Below are positions 43,573 through 50,889 of a stretch of 58,970 nt of DNA, in pieces (position 1 is the first letter of the stretch; each line of letters opens with the position of its first letter). This stretch comes from Anaerolineales bacterium UBA5797 (GTDB lineage: Bacteria > Chloroflexota > Anaerolineae > Anaerolineales > Villigracilaceae). The notes below the pieces were generated by a model. The model was not told the DNA's origin, made no database searches, and saw nothing but the letters and a program-made list of their open reading frames with translations. Made by a program: the position numbers and the translations under genes. The stretch covers positions 1 through 58,970 of the forward strand of contig DIDP01000082.1 of the NCBI GenBank assembly GCA_002418205.1, given 5' to 3'.

Positions 43573-45123
43573 TCATGATTTCACCGGCATATTATTTGAA
43601 GCCTGGCCTTCAACGACCTCCAGAAAGGACCTGACCACCTGCGGGTCAAAATGCCGTCCGGACTGGTCCTTCAGATATTCGATGGCCTTTGAGCGCGGCC
43701 ATGCCGTGCGGTAGGGGCGATCCGATGTCAATGCATCGAACACATCCACGATCGCAAACAGACGCGCCATGAGCGGGATCTGTTCACCCTTCAGCCCGTA
43801 CGGATAGCCCATGCCGTCCCAGTGCTCATGATGGTACAGCGTAATATCCAGAATGTGGCGGTCGTTGATGACCGGGGCCAGGATGTTATAGCCATAATGG
43901 ACATGCTGCTGCATGATCTTTTGCTCACGTGGTGTCAGGCTGCCAGGTTTCAGCAGGATGGCATCCGGGATTCCCAGCTTGCCGATATCGTGCAACAGGG
44001 CCCCCTGCCGGATGGATTCCCACTGGCCGGGTGGAATCTCCATGTGGCCTGCCAGCCGTACGGTCAACTCACTCACCCGCCGGGTATGTCCATCCGTTTC
44101 CAAATCGCGCAATTCCAGGGCGCGCGACAGGCCCTCCATCATGGCAATGTATCTGGCAGTCAGCCTTTCATTACTCTGCCGAAATTCTCCAATAATCCGG
44201 GTGTGCTGCATGGCATGGGCAATCTGCCCCGCCACCCGCATCAGCAGATCATCATTCCAGGTTTGTGTATACCTGGGCTCGCGCCAGGCAATTTCCAGGG
44301 CGCCCATCAGGGTGTGATTGGCGACCAGAGGCACCGCAAGATAGCCCCGATAGCCATCCTCATCCATCCCATAAATCGGGTGCTGGCTGCCGTCACGATC
44401 CGCCAGATCCTCGATCCAGATGGGCTGTTCCCCCAACGCCTGACCGGCCAGGCCTGCATCGAAGCGAAACTTCAATTTCGCCACCTCCTGCACTGTCAGG
44501 CCATGGGTTGCGAGCAGTTCAAACCGCCGGGATAAGGGAGTGTAACGAAGCGCCGAGACGACATCCGCATCCAGCATCCCCGCCAGCATCTCCAATACCT
44601 CGGGCAGGGCAGCCTCGACATCCAGATGGGAGATCAGGGTCCGGGCGATCGAATATTCCCAGGTCAGGGATGCCAGCCCCTGGCCGGCCTCCAGGAGACC
44701 ATCCCCCATGGCCCTGAAAAGGGTGCGCAGCCACCCGACCACGTCCGGCTTGAAATAATCCGTATCCCTGCTCAACAGCCCAACCACCCCCAACACCTGT
44801 CCGTGGGAAATAATCGGGAACAATCCTCCGCTCACCAGTTCCTGGTGATCCTTATAAACAAACTCGCCCCTTTCTTTTATCACCCTCCGCAACCCTTCAC
44901 CCGATAATCGGGCCGGCATCGGATCGGCCGTTGTGCCCGCGATCCAACGAAAGGTGGGCCCCCCGCTCACCAGTCCGATCCAGATCTGGGTGATCTCCTC
45001 GTGTTCTTGAAGCATTTCCAACCAGTATTGCCCCCAAACTGCCGTGCTCCGGAGTTCAACTGGTACTGACTTTTCCCCTTTCAACCAGAGATCACCGCCA
45101 GGTGTCTTCGAATTGACGTGCAT
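43573..45123 (-). CDS. GAF-GAF-HD-GYP phosphodiesterase (probable cyclic-di-GMP hydrolase)
   Basis: 516 aa. Two GAF-like domains (about 25-145 and 165-310) sense a ligand or partner; the HD-GYP domain (about 320-505) has LETDGHTRRV, the catalytic HD at 378-379 (GALLHDIGKLGIPD), a further HH at 431-432 and the GYP-type loop HHEHWDGMGYPYGLKG, then DVFDALTSDRPYR. These are the metal-binding and signature residues of cyclic-di-GMP hydrolases. Its ATG shares one base with the preceding stop (TAATG), so it is coupled to the small NHLP-like gene. It is the output enzyme of this five-gene unit. Confidence 0.91.
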   Translation of the reverse strand: MHVNSKTPGGDLWLKGEKSVPVELRSTAVWGQYWLEMLQEHEEITQIWIGLVSGGPTFRWIAGTTADPMPARLSGEGLRRVIKERGEFVYKDHQELVSGGLFPIISHGQVLGVVGLLSRDTDYFKPDVVGWLRTLFRAMGDGLLEAGQGLASLTWEYSIARTLISHLDVEAALPEVLEMLAGMLDADVVSALRYTPLSRRFELLATHGLTVQEVAKLKFRFDAGLAGQALGEQPIWIEDLADRDGSQHPIYGMDEDGYRGYLAVPLVANHTLMGALEIAWREPRYTQTWNDDLLMRVAGQIAHAMQHTRIIGEFRQSNERLTARYIAMMEGLSRALELRDLETDGHTRRVSELTVRLAGHMEIPPGQWESIRQGALLHDIGKLGIPDAILLKPGSLTPREQKIMQQHVHYGYNILAPVINDRHILDITLYHHEHWDGMGYPYGLKGEQIPLMARLFAIVDVFDALTSDRPYRTAWPRSKAIEYLKDQSGRHFDPQVVRSFLEVVEGQASNNMPVKS

Positions 45124-45425
45124 TAACCGGGAGCCTCAAGCGAATCGGACGACAGGAGGCGCTTCCCCAGACCGGAATCCAATACCTGGATGAATTCCGG
45201 CAGGGATGATTCTCTGATGGACGAGACCGCCTTCATGGTTTCCCCGGAGACGGGAAACTTTTCGCCGCCAAAACCGCTGCTGAGTGCAGCTTCGGGATCA
45301 CTCAACAACCTTGCACAGAAATGTGGATTAATGGCGGCTGCGATCAATACCCGTCCCAGGATCCTAAAATCCTCGGACACATCCACTGTCGCGACGTTCT
45401 GTTGGGTTAAAGGTTTGTTATACAT
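45123..45425 (-). CDS. Small Os1348/NHLP-like protein (RiPP precursor-type or regulatory)
   Basis: 100 aa, coupled on both sides (TGATG with DUF5317 gene, TAATG with the HD-GYP gene). Residues 18-50 read SEDFRILGRVLIAAAINPHFCARLLSDPEAAL, which resembles the leader-type domain of Os1348/Franean-like NHLP-clan proteins (usual LLADPEAAL phrase). Such domains serve as RiPP leader peptides or as small partner proteins. The C-terminal half (FPVSGETMKAVSSIRESSLPEFIQVL) is short and lacks a Cys- or Ser-rich core, and no RiPP modifying enzyme is in the window, so a classical precursor is not shown. Confidence 0.72.
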   Translation of the reverse strand: MYNKPLTQQNVATVDVSEDFRILGRVLIAAAINPHFCARLLSDPEAALSSGFGGEKFPVSGETMKAVSSIRESSLPEFIQVLDSGLGKRLLSSDSLEAPG

Positions 45426-46012
45426 CAGGCATCTCCTGAAACATGAACTGGAACGGAGCGGTCAAAGACAAGCATCCAAAACGCCCCGGTCGCGATCAAC
45501 ACATCTCCAGGGCTAAAAGCGAATCGATACGGAAAGAAGGACGGTGGTACGAACCGATCCGCCAGCCAGGGCAGAACGATGCCCGCCTCGGGCAGCAGGA
45601 CATCCTTGCTGGCGTTGCTGATGCGTTCACCGATCTGCAGCTCCTTCAGGATGGATGGATCCACAAGTTTCGAGGCTGCCTCCAGGGTCAGAGGCATCCA
45701 ACCACCATTGGCCAGGATCACTGCCAGGTTCAGCCCCAATCCCGCCAGCAGGACAGGCATTCCGGGCAGGCGGATGTTCACGAGCGCAAAGCCTGCCAGG
45801 GCCAGTTGGGAAAGGATCAAACTGAACGAGGCAAATTCATCCTGCAACAGATGACGCGTGGACGGCAGGTAAAAGGCTGCAAACTGGGGCACAAAGCCCA
45901 GGAATACCAGCCAGATTGCCCGAAACATGGGCGGCCGCCAGGCGCGGCCGGTCCACCAGGCATGCCCCCAGCCGGTCAGGGTTCCGGCCAAAACTGCAGA
46001 CAGCAGGATCAA
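45425..46012 (-). CDS. DUF5317-type membrane protein
   Basis: 195 aa starting from TTG 46012, which follows directly after the stop of the micropeptide gene (coupled translation). MILLSAVLAGTLTGWG at the start and the phrases LPGMPVLLAGLGLNLAVILANGGWMPLTLEA and FSPGDVLIATGAFWM are those of DUF5317 membrane proteins. About five or six hydrophobic segments. Function of the family is unknown. Its placement between the micropeptide and the NHLP-like protein suggests handling, export or sensing of a peptide. Confidence 0.8.
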   Translation of the reverse strand: MILLSAVLAGTLTGWGHAWWTGRAWRPPMFRAIWLVFLGFVPQFAAFYLPSTRHLLQDEFASFSLILSQLALAGFALVNIRLPGMPVLLAGLGLNLAVILANGGWMPLTLEAASKLVDPSILKELQIGERISNASKDVLLPEAGIVLPWLADRFVPPSFFPYRFAFSPGDVLIATGAFWMLVFDRSVPVHVSGDA

Positions 46013-46156
46013 TTATCCGCCGACACCACCGATGTCTTCAGGCGCGCCCGCACCGAGCACAAGCAAAACGAGCGCAAGAAGCATCAGGATGAACTGGATA
46101 TGGGTCTTGTTGATTTTGGTGAAGGATACAGCGATCTGGTTGAATGTGTTTTTCAT
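46013..46156 (-). CDS. 47-aa hydrophobic micropeptide with Gly-rich tail
   Basis: ATG 46156 has GGAAGGTG four to eleven bases ahead, a strong ribosome site. The product begins MKNTFNQIAVSFTKINKTHI, then one hydrophobic helix (about 23-36: FILMLLALVLLVLG) and the tail GAGAPEDIGGVGG. It looks like a small membrane peptide or the precursor of an exported signal peptide. Its stop TAA abuts the TTG start of the DUF5317 gene. No known family recognised. Confidence 0.72.
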   Translation of the reverse strand: MKNTFNQIAVSFTKINKTHIQFILMLLALVLLVLGAGAPEDIGGVGG

Positions 46157-46170
46157 GGGTCACCTTCCGA

Positions 46171-46205
46171 GGGTTGGATTTGAATTTCCCAACTTTATCC
46201 AACCC
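46171..46205 (-). promoter_or_regulatory. 9-bp hairpin just upstream of the micropeptide gene
   Basis: GGGTTGGAT at 46171-46179 pairs with ATCCAACCC at 46197-46205 around a 17-base loop, between the stop of the large regulator and the ribosome site of the 47-aa gene. On the minus strand it ends only a few bases before the Shine-Dalgarno sequence, so it could control translation or transcript processing. Confidence 0.5.
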
Positions 46206-46223
46206 CCGGTTACAAAGGTGGCC

Positions 46224-49200
46224 TCAGATCGTGTCCAACAGGCGCTCGTAAAGGGCGTTGATTTCGGAGGACGGTTCCAACCCCAGTTCGACCTGCAAAA
46301 TCTGCTGGTATTTTCGGTATTGCAGGGTCATGCCGATCGGATCATGGAGGGTCGCATACGCCTGAATCATCAAACGGTGGGCCGCCTCCAGCAGTGGATC
46401 GGCGTCGAGCGCAAGTTTTGCAGTCTTCAGACAGTCCCGGGGGCGATCCAATTGCAGATACAGCCCCGCCAATTCCAACAGCAGATCCTGCTTTTTCTCC
46501 TGGTACCTGAGACGATCCGCCACCGCCCATTCCGCATCCAGATCCGCAAGATACAAGCCGTTGAGGTGTTGCTGCGCCTCTTCCAGCAATGGGATCTTTT
46601 TTTCGTTGTCCGCCTCCAGGCTGTCCCCCAGCAAGCGGTCCAATATCTCGCGATCCCAGGCATAATTGACACTGCGATTAAAACCGTAGCGCTCGTTCTC
46701 GTAGAGGATGACGTCCTGGCCGACCGCCTGGCGGATGCGATAAATGTTGATCTTGAAGCGCATCTTGAGCCGGGCCGGGGATATATCGGGCCAAAACTCA
46801 AGCGCGATCTGTTCCTTGGTCAGCGGCGGAGACTGGAGCAGGAAGAAAAACAGATCGCGGGCTTCACGCGTCTGCCAGTCCGAACTGGCAAGAAGTCGCC
46901 CATTCCTTCGAACCTGCACTTCTCCAAAGGAGACAATCTCCAATTGCGGAATTTCCGGCATGCCATCCATCCGACGATTCGACGGATGGACCAGATCCGA
47001 AACGGCTCCAAAAACCTGCTCAGCCTGTTCGAAGAATTTCCCGGGCAGTGGTTCCTGGAACAGTTCGTGATTGCCTTGCTTCTTCAGCCAGTGGAAGATC
47101 TGTCTCGCCTGGAGCATGAATGGGGTCGGTTTCTGCCATTCCCGGGATGGCGGCAAAATTTCCTTCAACGCCTGGACTGCCGCCGGCGGGGATCTAAAGA
47201 CCGAAGCGCAGGCCAGCCACAGCCCGGCGATCGATTGCGCCATCCGATCGCCGGCCTTTTCGAAGGATTCAACCGCCTCACCCAGGACCACCAGCGCCTG
47301 ATCGATCCTGCCGGTCTCCAGCCAGCAACGGCCCAATTCCAGATCGATCAGGCCCCTTTCCAGGATCCCCAAATCCACCTGGGACAACTCCGCCTGCCTG
47401 AGTTCTTCGACAGCCAGCTGGGGATCGCCGTTCAAGCGTTGTAATCTGGCGCAACCATAGGATGAGTAAAAAATGTACGGGGAATGCCCGAGATTGGTCG
47501 CCAGGGTCAGGGCGCGATCATAGTATTCATAGGCTGTCTCATGGTTGGACAAATCCGTATGCAGATCGCCAAGGCCGATCAGCACGTTGGCCTTTATTCT
47601 GTTGTATCCGCAAAGCTCAGCCACCCTGACCGCCTCGTCGAATACCGCAAGTGCCTCCTCCAGCCTGCCCGTCACATGATTCAACAACCCCATGTTGTTC
47701 AGCAAACGTGCCTTCCAGGCGGTGTTCCCGGCATTTTCCATGGCCTTCAGCGCGCTGGAATAATATTGAGCCGTCAAACCCAGGTTCCCCAACCGGCGGT
47801 GAATCACGCCCAACTCCGTTTCCAGAATGGGTATGTTCTTCCACAGGCCCGCAGCCCGGCAACTCTGCAGGGATCGTTCCAACCACTCCAGGGCGTTTCC
47901 CAGGTCGCCCATATCGACCAATACCAACCCCTTGATGCGCTGCGCCTCGGCATGGTCGAACTGCAGCGCCGGCAACTCCGCTTCCCCGCTGATCTCCAAT
48001 ATCCTCTCAGCATCCTGCATTGCCTGATCGAACATTCCAAGCTGCCGCTGGACCTCGGCCCGCCGGGACAGGGTTCTTACCCAATCCTGCCTGTCCCCGT
48101 CCCTCCCGAGCATCACTTCGGCAAGGTTCAACATCTCCAGGGCACGGCGATTATCCCCGCGCGACGTATGGATGATCCCCTGCAATGAGATCAGTACGGG
48201 CTGGGAATGGATCACTGCATCGGGAAGTTTTTCCAACCAGGCTGCAAGGGATAGCACCCGTCCGGCGGAGATGAAATCGGCGCCGGTCTGTTTCAGCAGC
48301 CGGACCTGATTTTCGTAATCATCCATATTGGCATAGACAGCCAGCGCCTCCTCCCAGGCCTGATCCGCCTCGTAGGCAAGGGCGAGATTGCTCTGAATGA
48401 ACCAGGCCAGCGCCGGTTGTTCGAAAAGCAATTGAGATTTGAGGAAATGGCGGAAGAGATGGTGGTATCGCATCCAGCGCCCCTCGGCATCCAACGGGAC
48501 GCTAAAAAGATTCCCGCTGCGGACCACATCGAAGAGCGTTATCCAGTCCAGCTTCCCGCCCTCCAACACCGGTCCCAACACTCTTTCGCACAAGCCCACG
48601 TCGAAGGTGTCAAAGAGGGACGTCATCAGCAGAAAACGGCGCACATGATCCGGCTGGCGATCCAGGATCTCCCTCGAGAAAAAGTCGAACAACTCGCGCG
48701 TCGATTCGAGGGGATGCATCCTGGGCATGGAACCGGGTCTGCCATTCGTCAGGTGAATGGCCGCAATCCAGCCCTCGGTCTGCTGCACCAACATCTCGGC
48801 ATCCTGCCGGCTGAGCGCCAGACCGTTGTTCTGTTGAAACAGTTCCTGAATTTCCTCGGGCAGGAACGCCAGTTCTTCAAAGGACAAACCGCCAAGCTGG
48901 TTGCGTGCAACCAGCAGTGGGGAATCGGGCAGGTCGGGCAGGTTTCTGGATGAGAGGATGAGATGGACGTTTTCCCCGGTGAGTCGAAGCAGTTCCCTGA
49001 TCATGTGCCCAATGAACGCCGAACTGCCTGCCAGATGGTAATCGTCCAGGATCAGGTAAAAGTGGTCGGCAATGCGGGCATTGATCTCATTTGTGATCGT
49101 AACCAGCAGGCGCTCCCCGTCGCTCTCGAAGGATGACATGCTCTCCAATGCAGCCAGCGAATCGCGTCCGAATTCGGGGAACCGTTCGGCAACGGCGGCG

Positions 49201-49460
49201 ATCAAGTGGCGCAGAAAACGCTGCGGCTCCCCATCCAGGGAATCAAGGGAAAGCCAGCAAACCGGCAGTTCGGTCTCGAGCGCAAAATCCACCAGCAGGG
49301 AGGTCTTGCCATAACCGGCGGGAGCGATCACCAGCAAAACCCGCCGGTCGATCTGGGTGTGCAGGGTGTCGAACAGGCGCGTTCGCTTGACAAGTTCACG
49401 CCGGCGGAAGGGAATGCGAACCTTATTCCTGCTTATGGGCATTTCAAAATCGGGCTTCAT
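46224..49460 (-). CDS. STAND ATPase-TPR-BTAD transcriptional regulator (MalT-like N-terminus)
   Basis: 1078 aa from ATG 49460 (a second ATG at 49442 is possible; neither has a good ribosome site). Walker A APAGYGKTSLL at 47-54, Walker B YLILDDYHLA near 135, MalT-type STAND helices, a long TPR region (about 380-790), and a C-terminal winged helix plus BTAD (SFGEVQVRRNGRLLASSDW; QVELGLEPSSEINALYERLL). Same domain order as the regulator at 36910-40134 but clearly diverged. It is the likely controller of the micropeptide/DUF5317/NHLP-like/HD-GYP genes immediately downstream on the same strand. Confidence 0.88.
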   Translation of the reverse strand: MKPDFEMPISRNKVRIPFRRRELVKRTRLFDTLHTQIDRRVLLVIAPAGYGKTSLLVDFALETELPVCWLSLDSLDGEPQRFLRHLIAAVAERFPEFGRDSLAALESMSSFESDGERLLVTITNEINARIADHFYLILDDYHLAGSSAFIGHMIRELLRLTGENVHLILSSRNLPDLPDSPLLVARNQLGGLSFEELAFLPEEIQELFQQNNGLALSRQDAEMLVQQTEGWIAAIHLTNGRPGSMPRMHPLESTRELFDFFSREILDRQPDHVRRFLLMTSLFDTFDVGLCERVLGPVLEGGKLDWITLFDVVRSGNLFSVPLDAEGRWMRYHHLFRHFLKSQLLFEQPALAWFIQSNLALAYEADQAWEEALAVYANMDDYENQVRLLKQTGADFISAGRVLSLAAWLEKLPDAVIHSQPVLISLQGIIHTSRGDNRRALEMLNLAEVMLGRDGDRQDWVRTLSRRAEVQRQLGMFDQAMQDAERILEISGEAELPALQFDHAEAQRIKGLVLVDMGDLGNALEWLERSLQSCRAAGLWKNIPILETELGVIHRRLGNLGLTAQYYSSALKAMENAGNTAWKARLLNNMGLLNHVTGRLEEALAVFDEAVRVAELCGYNRIKANVLIGLGDLHTDLSNHETAYEYYDRALTLATNLGHSPYIFYSSYGCARLQRLNGDPQLAVEELRQAELSQVDLGILERGLIDLELGRCWLETGRIDQALVVLGEAVESFEKAGDRMAQSIAGLWLACASVFRSPPAAVQALKEILPPSREWQKPTPFMLQARQIFHWLKKQGNHELFQEPLPGKFFEQAEQVFGAVSDLVHPSNRRMDGMPEIPQLEIVSFGEVQVRRNGRLLASSDWQTREARDLFFFLLQSPPLTKEQIALEFWPDISPARLKMRFKINIYRIRQAVGQDVILYENERYGFNRSVNYAWDREILDRLLGDSLEADNEKKIPLLEEAQQHLNGLYLADLDAEWAVADRLRYQEKKQDLLLELAGLYLQLDRPRDCLKTAKLALDADPLLEAAHRLMIQAYATLHDPIGMTLQYRKYQQILQVELGLEPSSEINALYERLLDTI

Positions 49461-49596
49461 AATTTCAAGAAATTCAGACGATCTCGTATCAGCAGGGTGC
49501 CGTCATCATTCCATTCCAAAACAATGAACTGTCATGGTTCCAGGCTGCTCCCAACATTACGAATATACCAAAAACCACCGGACAAAATCATATTAA

Positions 49597-49677
49597 TTAC
49601 CCCTGTGAATACTCCGCACGCATTCCCTGTTCGAATTCATCCACAACATAGCGAAATGTAAATTCCCGTTTTGACAT
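49597..49677 (-). CDS. Possible 26-aa leader peptide upstream of the regulator
   Basis: ATG 49677 with AGGA six bases ahead; product MSKREFTFRYVVDEFEQG plus eight residues, stop at 49597. It lies 136 bases upstream of the regulator start on the same strand. It could be a leader peptide or the relic of a longer gene; coding is not proven at this length. Confidence 0.3.
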   Translation of the reverse strand: MSKREFTFRYVVDEFEQGMRAEYSQG

Positions 49678-49733
49678 GATGGTTCCTGGGGATTAAAACC
49701 CCGAAATCGCCTGTGGGTGTTGGACGGATGAGG

Positions 49734-49890
49734 CTGCTTCGTGTGGATGCATTGAAACGCCCTTTTTACAGCACGAAGGAAGATGCTGCAATATCAGCAA
49801 TCGGCTTATCCCGGGCAGGCAAGAGTCCACACATGGGTATAAGGGGCGTAGATTCATCTATTGCCGCCTACGTCCTTTGACAATCCTCTC
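49734..49890 (+). repeat. Diverged intergenic repeat, copy 2
   Basis: Partner of 43193-43330, in the same direction, with an added segment of about 20 bases around 49818-49840 (CAAGAGTCCACACATGGG). The core CTGCTTCGTGTGG to TTGACAATCCTCT is kept. The two copies flank the regulator/micropeptide/HD-GYP unit, one on each side, like the ends of a transferred block or two copies of one small RNA or mobile element. Confidence 0.62.
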
Positions 49891-49904
49891 CAATTCCATA
49901 TAAT
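49877..49904 (+). promoter_or_regulatory. Near-consensus sigma-70-type promoter driving a possible small RNA
   Basis: TTGACA at 49877-49882 and TATAAT at 49899-49904 with 16 bases between: both boxes are perfect. No credible gene follows directly, but an 11-bp hairpin (AGAAGCCTGGC paired with GCCGGGCTTCT, one G-T pair, five-base loop) lies at 49947-49973. A short transcript of about 65 bases from 49911 is plausible, though the T-run after the hairpin is weak. Transcription could instead continue to the terminator at 50300-50343. Confidence 0.6.
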
Positions 49905-50299
49905 CCGGACTGTTCCTGTTTCCCACAATGTATCTCCCTCTCCCAAAGAAGCCTGGCAAACCGCCGGGCTTCTGCCTTTGCACGTCTCTCTCCCATACCA
50001 CCCGTTCAGAAAGGATAATAAAGTCACACCACAGGATTCAGATCAGAGTTTCAAACCATTTCAAGGCCTGCCTGTTGGAATATCCACTTCCGTACTGTGT
50101 CAAATTCCAATTTCGGGAAGCTGGAAAGGCATTCGATCCATTGCGACCATCGAAGAATTCCTCCAGCATGCAGGCCATACATACCGACACGATTCAAGAG
50201 ATTGAGCGTGTCGGTGGATCACAACCATCCGTAAACACTCCAAAAAAATGAGGCAAAACATACCAATATAACAACTGAATACCCCCAGCAAGAACGCAA

Positions 50300-50343
50300 A
50301 ACGGGCGCTGTTCCAGGGAATTTCCCTGGCAGCGCCCGTTTTT
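50300..50343 (+). terminator. Strong Rho-independent terminator, bidirectional
   Basis: AACGGGCGCTG at 50300-50310 pairs with CAGCGCCCGTT at 50330-50340, and CCAGGGAA at 50313-50320 pairs with TTCCCTGG inside. It is followed by TTTTTG on the plus strand and preceded by CAAAA, giving a T-run on the other strand too. It marks the left border of the accessory island. 49974-50299 holds no gene I can support. Confidence 0.85.
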
Positions 50344-50390
50344 GTTTTCCAGTGAGGACTCGTCGAGGTGAGAGGCTCGACAAAATAAAT

Positions 50391-50420
50391 GAGATCGTCT
50401 GGTTGCAGCCAGGCGATCTC
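50391..50420 (+). promoter_or_regulatory. 12-bp hairpin immediately upstream of the first island gene
   Basis: GAGATCGTCTGG pairs with CCAGGCGATCTC (one G-T pair) around TTGCAG. It ends 13 bases before the ATG at 50434, and AAAGGT in the gap is the probable ribosome site. Flanking TCGAC and GTCGA can extend the structure, and a second small hairpin (GTCGAG with CTCGAC) lies at 50362-50381. A leader-control element is likely. Confidence 0.55.
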
Positions 50421-50433
50421 AAAGGTCGAACAA

Positions 50434-50664
50434 ATGTTCACAACAGATAATACCACAACCAGCAGGACTGTCAAGATTTACGCGCCCTTCCGCCTGGAAG
50501 CCCGGCAGCGAAAGGTGCTCGCGAACGGAAATCTGCTCAATATTGCCACCCCCTCCGGACGACAGCAGGGAGACTACCTGTACTCGGCAACCGTTACCAT
50601 CCTGCGCGAAGACACAGCTCTGTACACCACCGCCCCTGCCTGGGCGAGTGTCGAGATCGAATGA
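50434..50664 (+). CDS. Small hypothetical protein (76 aa)
   Basis: ATG 50434 is chosen because it follows the hairpin and AAAGGT; an earlier frame start would run through the hairpin. The product begins MFTTDNTTTSRTVKIYAPFR, mixed alpha/beta with no membrane segment, ending ASVEIE. Unrecognised. First gene of the plus-strand accessory island. Confidence 0.5.
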   Translation: MFTTDNTTTSRTVKIYAPFRLEARQRKVLANGNLLNIATPSGRQQGDYLYSATVTILREDTALYTTAPAWASVEIE

Positions 50665-50751
50665 AGAGTCCAAACCGTATCGGGCTGCCAGGACGCGTGA
50701 TCATGAACCCTGAGTGGAAACATTTAAACCTTTCACACAAGGAGACAGATC

Positions 50752-50859
50752 ATGAAAACACTCGCCGTGCTTCTCGTCCTGGTCGCCATCGCTGCCAGCC
50801 AGCCCCAGCACTGGTTGTCGGCAGCCGTGGCCGTCATTACACGCTGCATCAGCCGCTAA
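50752..50859 (+). CDS. Hydrophobic micro-protein (35 aa)
   Basis: AAGGAG lies six bases ahead of ATG 50752. The product MKTLAVLLVLVAIAASQPQH and 15 more residues looks like a signal peptide-like or single-helix membrane peptide (hydrophobic 3-15) with a short tail containing one Cys. Stop at 50859, 30 bases before the primase-like gene. Small membrane peptides of this sort are common in plasmid and phage operons. Confidence 0.5.
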   Translation: MKTLAVLLVLVAIAASQPQHWLSAAVAVITRCISR

Positions 50860-50889
50860 CCCATCAAAAAGGAGGTCGCAGAAGGAAAC

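Noticed and set aside
45927..47444. 505-aa open frame on the plus strand
   Set aside because: Lies antisense to the STAND/BTAD regulator with its TPR and BTAD domains; composition is Gln/Arg/Leu-rich without any motif, typical of a mirror frame.
49928..50251. 107-aa plus-strand frame after the strong promoter
   Set aside because: Runs through the hairpin at 49947-49973, has no ribosome site and no recognisable composition; the small RNA reading is preferred.
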